A DNA stretch of 7,723 nt from Deltaproteobacteria bacterium (GTDB lineage: Bacteria > Desulfobacterota > GWC2-55-46): the NCBI GenBank assembly GCA_016219075.1, contig JACRCJ010000250.1, positions 1-7,723 of the forward strand, given 5' to 3'. Positions 4,714-7,723 of this stretch are shown here, piece after piece. Under the pieces are notes generated by a model. The model saw only the letters and a list, made by a program, of their open reading frames with translations, made no database searches and was not told the origin of the DNA. The position numbers and the translations under genes were made by a program. Positions within the stretch are counted from its first letter, which is position 1. Each line of letters starts with the position of its first letter.

Positions 4714-7425
4714 ATGCATAAAGAAGGCGTAAAAAAATTCCCATACTATGTCGGAATAAACTCGCTGGCCGAGATAGCCACGAGAGAAGACCGGGTATGC
4801 GTGCTTAACATAACGGGCAACGAGAGCCGCGCCGTGACCCCGGTAAGCCATATCTACTCAGGCGGCAACATCGTTTTCGGAACGAGCCCCGGCAGGACCG
4901 GCCAGTTCGTGGAGACGAAGATCGGGAACATCCCGGTATACAACTCGATAAAGGAAGGCCTCAAGGCCGGGCTCAAGTTCAACACCGCCGTCATCTACCT
5001 GCCGCCCTCGGGCGTCAAGGACGGGGTGGCCGAGGCAGTCAGGCACAACCCGGGCCTTAAAAAAATTGTCATACTCACCGAGAAGGTCTCCGTCTCCGAC
5101 GCAAGGACGATAAGGGCGATATGCCAGACTAACGGCATTGACGTCTTCGGAGGGAACTGCCTCGGAGTGGCGGACGCGTGGAACAAGGTCAGGATCGGCG
5201 GGGCGCTCGGCGGGAACAAGCCGGAGGAGTCTCTGGTAAAGGGAAGCGTGGCGCTCTTCTCCAACTCAGGAAACTTCACAACGACCATAGCCGTGTACCT
5301 CCTCACGAAGGGGTGGGGCACGACGACATCGATATCGAGCGGCAAGGATGTCTACATACACTACGGCCCCAGGGAGTTCTTCCACGCCCTCGACAACGAC
5401 GACAGATCAAAGTGCGCCGTCATATACACCGAGCCCGGCGGGTACTACGAGCACGGCCTCGAGATAAAGAAGCCCACGGTCGCCTGCGTGGTCGGACGCT
5501 GGAAGGCGCGCCTCACCAAGGCCTGCGGACACGCCGGCAGCCTTGCCGGTTCCGGCGACGACGCCAGGGCTAAAGAGAAGTGGTTCATGGAGTACTTCGG
5601 GGTCAAGGACATCTATACCCCCCAGAACCCAATCGTTTCGAAGAAAGGCGCCGTCGTCACCAACATCGCCTACATACCCGAGGCGTTGACCAGGGTCATG
5701 GAACTTAACGGCATCAAGCCGGATTTCGAGTCCAGGGGCGACCTTTCGCTCAAGTGCTGGTTTGCCAACAACGCGGGCCTGTCGCTCCCCCCGGAGCTTG
5801 ATGTGCCAGTGGTAAGGGCCGAAGCGCCTTATGACGAGCAGATAGACCACATAAACAAGCAGATAGGGGCCCAGTACCCGAGGCAGGCCATGAAGGACTG
5901 TAGTGGTGCATCGATGATGGACCCGGCCACACAGGTCTCCAAGGTCCACAACATCTCCATACTCGACGCCTCGAAGCGCTCTCTCGAAGAGAACCTCTAC
6001 ATGTCGATAATGAAGAGGTACCCGGACGAGTACGGCAGGGGCCTCTTGAATGTCGCTTTCAACTCTTACATCAACCACTTCGGAGATCCGGCCCTCCTGG
6101 CTGCCGACGCCGCCAGAGAGGCCGAGAGCTCGCCGAACACGGTCCTTTCCGCGGCGGTCTCCATAATCGGCAAGGGCAAGGTGAAGGCCGCTCTAACGGT
6201 CTCAAACGAGCTCATGGAGCTTTTCCAGACCTCCGGGCTCGTGAACCCCGCTGAAAAGTTCGACTGCTCAGGCATCCTCAAGTCCCTCTCGAAAGACGCC
6301 AAAAAGGCCTTCGCCGCCTCCAAGGACGACAAACTGGCCGCCGTGATGCTCAAGAAGGTCGAAGGTCTGGGGCGCAAATCGGTATTCATCGAGTTCGTAA
6401 AGGAGGCCGCAGGAGGCAAACCGTCCTCCGACGCCATATTCTCGGCCATCTGGATGACCCTCGGGTGGGAGCCCCTCGTAAAGAGGTCTATCTCCAGGAT
6501 AACGATAGCCCAGCTGCCGTGGTACTCAAGGGTCTTCTCGGCGTTCGTCGGGTGCAGTGTTCCTGCCGACAAGCACACCAAAGACGGCTTCTGCGGCGTT
6601 AAAAACGACGAGCTTATAGACAAATGGACCTTCACCGAAATCGCTTTCCTCGCCCTTATCGGAAGAAAGCCCGCCGAAAAGGAGCTCTTCGAGTTCTCGA
6701 TGCTTTTAGGGCTCATCATCACCAACGGCCCGGGCACCATCTCGGCCCAGGGCTGCAAGGGCGCGGTGAGCTCAGACGGCCCCGAGGACCCGGCAAGGGT
6801 GCAGATCAACAAGGCCTTCATAGGGTTTCTGACCCACACCGGGTTCGCGCACGGCGGTAACGGATACGAGGCCATAGCGTTCCTTATCGAGCGGTTCAAG
6901 GACAAGGGCCTCAAGGACCCGTCCGACAGGAAACACAAACTACCCCTCAAGGGGATAGCCGACGAGTACTCGAAGTGGTACGCCAAGTACAAGGCGGACC
7001 AGAAGGCGTTCGGCAACATCGAGTACATGAAGGTCCCGTGCGTCAACCACCCGGTATTCAAGGACAAGGACGTCAACTTCGACCCGCGGGAGAGGTTCGT
7101 GACCGGGCTCTTCGAGGAGAAGGGGATCTATAACATATTCCTCGACTTCTACCACAACCTCGTGCAATCCCTCTTCGACGCGAAGGTCAGCAAGAACGTC
7201 TACTGCGTCAACGTAGACGCCGTGATCGCGGTAATACTCCTCAAGGTCGTCTGGGAAGCCTTCAACACCGGCAAGATGACCAACAGGGAGGTAGAAAGCG
7301 CGGCGTTCACGACCTTCCTCTTCGGCAGGATGATAGGCACCGCCGCCGAGGTCGACGACCACATAAACAGGGGCCGCAACATGGACACAAGGACCTCGGC
7401 TTCCAAGTGCTCATTCGTTGGTTAG
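4714..7425 (+). CDS. aclA: ATP-citrate lyase large subunit, long divergent form
   Basis: Residues 1-335 are like the alpha chain of succinyl-CoA synthetase: CoA-binding NITGNESRA (32-40), GGNCLGV (146-152), SNSGNF (183-188) and the phosphohistidine motif GHAG with His273. Residues 590-903 form a citrate-synthase/citryl-CoA-lyase domain: HGGN (713-716), VNHPVFK with His779 followed by DPR (790-792), NVD with Asp835 (833-835), and FLFGRMIG (868-875). Together they make citryl-CoA and split it to acetyl-CoA and oxaloacetate. Typical bacterial AclA is about 610 residues; the roughly 290 extra lie at about 335-590 and include a segment (440-505, INHFGDP then LSAAVSIIGKGKVKAAL) resembling another piece of citrate synthase. 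In the main domain the expected DHG motif reads TNG (670-672), so Asn671 replaces the first catalytic His. The reading frame is intact throughout. GAGG (4702-4705) precedes the ATG by 8 bp. Arg codons are mainly AGG (9 of 36 CGN). ACL function is likely but its catalytic detail is uncertain. Confidence 0.87.
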   Translation: MHKEGVKKFPYYVGINSLAEIATREDRVCVLNITGNESRAVTPVSHIYSGGNIVFGTSPGRTGQFVETKIGNIPVYNSIKEGLKAGLKFNTAVIYLPPSGVKDGVAEAVRHNPGLKKIVILTEKVSVSDARTIRAICQTNGIDVFGGNCLGVADAWNKVRIGGALGGNKPEESLVKGSVALFSNSGNFTTTIAVYLLTKGWGTTTSISSGKDVYIHYGPREFFHALDNDDRSKCAVIYTEPGGYYEHGLEIKKPTVACVVGRWKARLTKACGHAGSLAGSGDDARAKEKWFMEYFGVKDIYTPQNPIVSKKGAVVTNIAYIPEALTRVMELNGIKPDFESRGDLSLKCWFANNAGLSLPPELDVPVVRAEAPYDEQIDHINKQIGAQYPRQAMKDCSGASMMDPATQVSKVHNISILDASKRSLEENLYMSIMKRYPDEYGRGLLNVAFNSYINHFGDPALLAADAAREAESSPNTVLSAAVSIIGKGKVKAALTVSNELMELFQTSGLVNPAEKFDCSGILKSLSKDAKKAFAASKDDKLAAVMLKKVEGLGRKSVFIEFVKEAAGGKPSSDAIFSAIWMTLGWEPLVKRSISRITIAQLPWYSRVFSAFVGCSVPADKHTKDGFCGVKNDELIDKWTFTEIAFLALIGRKPAEKELFEFSMLLGLIITNGPGTISAQGCKGAVSSDGPEDPARVQINKAFIGFLTHTGFAHGGNGYEAIAFLIERFKDKGLKDPSDRKHKLPLKGIADEYSKWYAKYKADQKAFGNIEYMKVPCVNHPVFKDKDVNFDPRERFVTGLFEEKGIYNIFLDFYHNLVQSLFDAKVSKNVYCVNVDAVIAVILLKVVWEAFNTGKMTNREVESAAFTTFLFGRMIGTAAEVDDHINRGRNMDTRTSASKCSFVG

Positions 7426-7441
7426 CATCCGCTGCAACAAT

Positions 7442-7475
7442 AAAAGGCCCCGGCTCGCAAAGCCGGGGCCTTTTT
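7442..7475 (+). terminator. Intrinsic terminator of the icd-aclB-aclA unit
   Basis: AAAAGGCCCCGGCT (7442-7455) and AGCCGGGGCCTTTT (7461-7474) form a perfect 14-bp stem around a 5-base loop, with the T-run at 7471-7475 and further T-rich bases to 7481. It starts 16 bp after the aclA stop. Because the stem carries A on one side and T on the other, it could also stop transcription arriving from the minus strand. Confidence 0.96.
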
Positions 7476-7494
7476 GCTTTTGGACGGGTAGAAA

Positions 7495-7602
7495 GAACCC
7501 TTCCAAGGCTTAAGACCCCGGGGTTTTAAGAAGTGAACCCTCCGGGGGCGATGAACCACCGGGTTTTAAGAAGAATGAACCTCCCCGGAGCAAGCTCCGG
7601 GG
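7495..7602. repeat. Dispersed repeat copy C with tandem ~40-bp subunits
   Basis: GAACCCTTCC (7495-7504) followed by GGCTTAAGACCCCGGGG (7507-7523) parallels the first two blocks of copies A and B, without the third block. The core 7509-7530 is a 22-bp palindrome with one mismatched pair, centred on CCCCGGGG. The 13-base string GGGTTTTAAGAAG occurs at 7521-7533 and again at 7561-7573, 40 bp apart, each followed by TGAACC and then a C/G-rich stretch. The array ends in a perfect hairpin, CCCCGGAGC (7583-7591) with GCTCCGGGG (7594-7602). No gene is seen here. Confidence 0.65.
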
Positions 7603-7614
7603 TATCTCCTTAAG

Positions 7615-7700
7615 CCTCCCCTCCCTTGATGGGAGGGGACTGAGGGGAGGGTGAAAACATTTTTTCACCCCCACCCTTCCCTCCCCCATCGAGGGGGAGG
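7615..7700. repeat. C/G-rich imperfect palindrome, MITE-like repeat
   Basis: Both ends of this ~86-bp stretch are CCTCCCC-type sequences whose halves are inverse complements of each other with mismatches. Three hairpins nest in it: CCCCTCCC (7618-7625) with GGGAGGGG (7631-7638); GGGTGAAAA (7649-7657) with TTTTCACCC (7662-7670) at the centre; and CCTCCCCC (7680-7687) with GGGGGAGG (7693-7700). Elements of this look (CCTCCC-TTGAT-GGGAGG followed by GGGTGAAA) recur as non-coding repeats in many bacterial genomes, which is recalled and not tested here. No transposase gene is present in the window. Confidence 0.7.
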
Positions 7701-7723
7701 ATTTTACAAGGAAACCCTGTAGC

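Noticed and set aside
5407..6078. A 223-codon open frame on the minus strand within aclA
   Set aside because: It is a shadow of the GC-rich coding strand; it has no start context or family motif and overlaps the conserved ACL region.
6066..7076. A 336-codon open frame on the minus strand within aclA
   Set aside because: It lies wholly opposite a well-supported gene with clear family motifs. The AGG/CTC-rich codon use of the plus strand creates long antisense frames, and its translation matches nothing I recognise.
7495..7700. Repeats after aclA as a CRISPR array
   Set aside because: The repeat units are few, unequal in length, palindromic in different ways and not separated by regular unique spacers; no cas gene is nearby.

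Overview
This window reads as a piece of a bacterial chromosome of roughly 55-60% GC (estimated by eye). Its core is a citrate-metabolism cluster: a monomeric NADP-dependent isocitrate dehydrogenase followed by both subunits of an ATP-citrate lyase, all on the + strand. Monomeric isocitrate dehydrogenase next to ATP-citrate lyase is the pairing expected for a reductive (reverse) TCA cycle, in which IDH carboxylates 2-oxoglutarate and ACL cleaves citrate to acetyl-CoA and oxaloacetate. The HIT protein, the HU/IHF-type fragment, the arginine codon preference for AGG and the divergent ACL fit a Nitrospirota- or Desulfobacterota-like lineage. That placement is an inference and not a firm one.

Layout. 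Bases 1-72 are the C-terminal end of an HU/IHF-family DNA-binding protein, followed after 4 bp by a HIT-family hydrolase/phosphorylase (77-556). The 505-bp gap 557-1061 is a dense regulatory leader. It holds a dispersed repeat (copy A), a sigma-70-like promoter and a well-formed ZTP/ZMP (pfl) riboswitch. The riboswitch has a terminator whose 5' arm is the pseudoknot strand, the usual genetic ON-switch design. A GC-rich hairpin, a second candidate promoter and a strong ribosome binding site follow. Then come IDH (1062-3281), the small ACL subunit AclB (3345-4607), repeat copy B inside the aclB-aclA gap, and an unusually long large subunit AclA (4714-7425, 903 residues). A strong intrinsic terminator (7442-7475) closes the unit. 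The last 250 bases carry only repeats: a third, rearranged copy of the dispersed repeat with tandem subunits, a short palindrome, and a C/G-rich imperfect palindrome of about 86 bp resembling a MITE or other non-coding mobile repeat.

Most notable points. (1) A ZTP riboswitch, a class known for purine and one-carbon genes, sits in front of IDH and ACL genes. (2) AclA is about 290 residues longer than usual. The extra part contains what looks like a second, partial citrate-synthase-like segment, and the main citrate-synthase-like active site has Asn where the first catalytic His is expected. (3) A repeat family brackets and interrupts the ACL genes. (4) Arginine codon use in IDH differs from its neighbours, suggesting separate ancestry.
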